A DNA stretch of 64,000 bases from the NCBI RefSeq assembly GCF_000687555.1, contig NZ_JHWJ01000002.1:396334-460333 (forward strand), given 5' to 3'. Both the position numbers and the translations under genes were made by a program. Source of the DNA: [Clostridium] aerotolerans DSM 5434 (GTDB lineage Bacteria > Bacillota > Clostridia > Lachnospirales > Lachnospiraceae). This document shows, piece after piece, positions 63,733 through 64,000 of this stretch (positions within the stretch are counted from its first letter, which is position 1; every line of letters begins with the position of its first letter). The notes beneath the pieces are model-generated. The model had not been told where the DNA came from. It did no database searches and saw nothing but the letters and a program-made list of their open reading frames with translations.

Positions 63733-64000
<268 letters not shown>

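Overview
The window reads as a chromosomal segment of an anaerobic Clostridia-class Firmicute, most likely a Lachnospiraceae member (Lacrimispora/Clostridium XIVa type). This is inferred from strong AGGAGG-type ribosome sites, TTG/GTG starts, GAAC-N4-GTTC LexA-type boxes, a DUF5688 protein, Rex plus an iron alcohol dehydrogenase, an ECF sigma/RsgI-like pair, FtsEX/EnvC and FeoAB. No species call is made.

Layout. 1-12.9 kb is ordinary minus-strand chromosome: argH (partial), a YfhO-family membrane protein with a GtrA protein, an ApbE flavinyltransferase with a CbiK-type chelatase, an iron alcohol dehydrogenase, a LysR regulator, Rex, an ABC-class ATPase with queA, and a membrane-anchored protein. 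A tRNA-Arg(CCG) lies at 13.03 kb. From about 13.4 to 34.4 kb there is an accessory island. 36-63 kb is again ordinary chromosome: HD-GYP protein, ThrE-type exporter halves, feoAB, uvrB, threonine aldolase, ctpA-envC-ftsX-ftsE, a CdaR-type regulator, a sugar ABC ATPase, cvfB with a thioesterase, two tRNA-Gln, an RsgI/ECF sigma pair, a CDF transporter, truA-vanZ-aminotransferase, an L,D-transpeptidase and a cytidylate-kinase-like protein. The window ends in a 15-bp minisatellite, tRNA-Gly and the 3' end of a 23S rRNA gene.

The island is the striking part. A plus-strand block encodes a 57-residue protein, a 921-residue two-barrel RNA polymerase of the eukaryotic RdRP/QDE-1/YonO superfamily (catalytic DKDSD, DGYG-SPE, KGML and RAP motifs visible), and a zinc-ribbon protein that overlaps its stop codon. 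It is followed by a non-contractile (siphophage-like) tail module: two small proteins, a tail tube-like protein, a terminator, a 2125-residue tape measure protein, an OB-fold-like protein, baseplate/tip proteins and a fibre. I see no capsid, portal, terminase, sheath, holin or lysin. Left of the polymerase, on the minus strand, are a tyrosine-recombinase-like protein lacking most catalytic residues and a 116-residue protein. The latter has a near-perfect sigma-A promoter flanked by two LexA boxes. A third LexA box, identical to one of these over 16 bases but inverted, lies in front of the tail genes. The module ends in a frameshifted XkdX-like gene, then an IS256-family element with an 8-bp target duplication.

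Inference: this is a resident, DNA-damage-linked phage tail-like particle (or tail-only prophage derivative) that carries its own single-subunit RNA polymerase for the long tail operon. This is the candidate undescribed system of the window.
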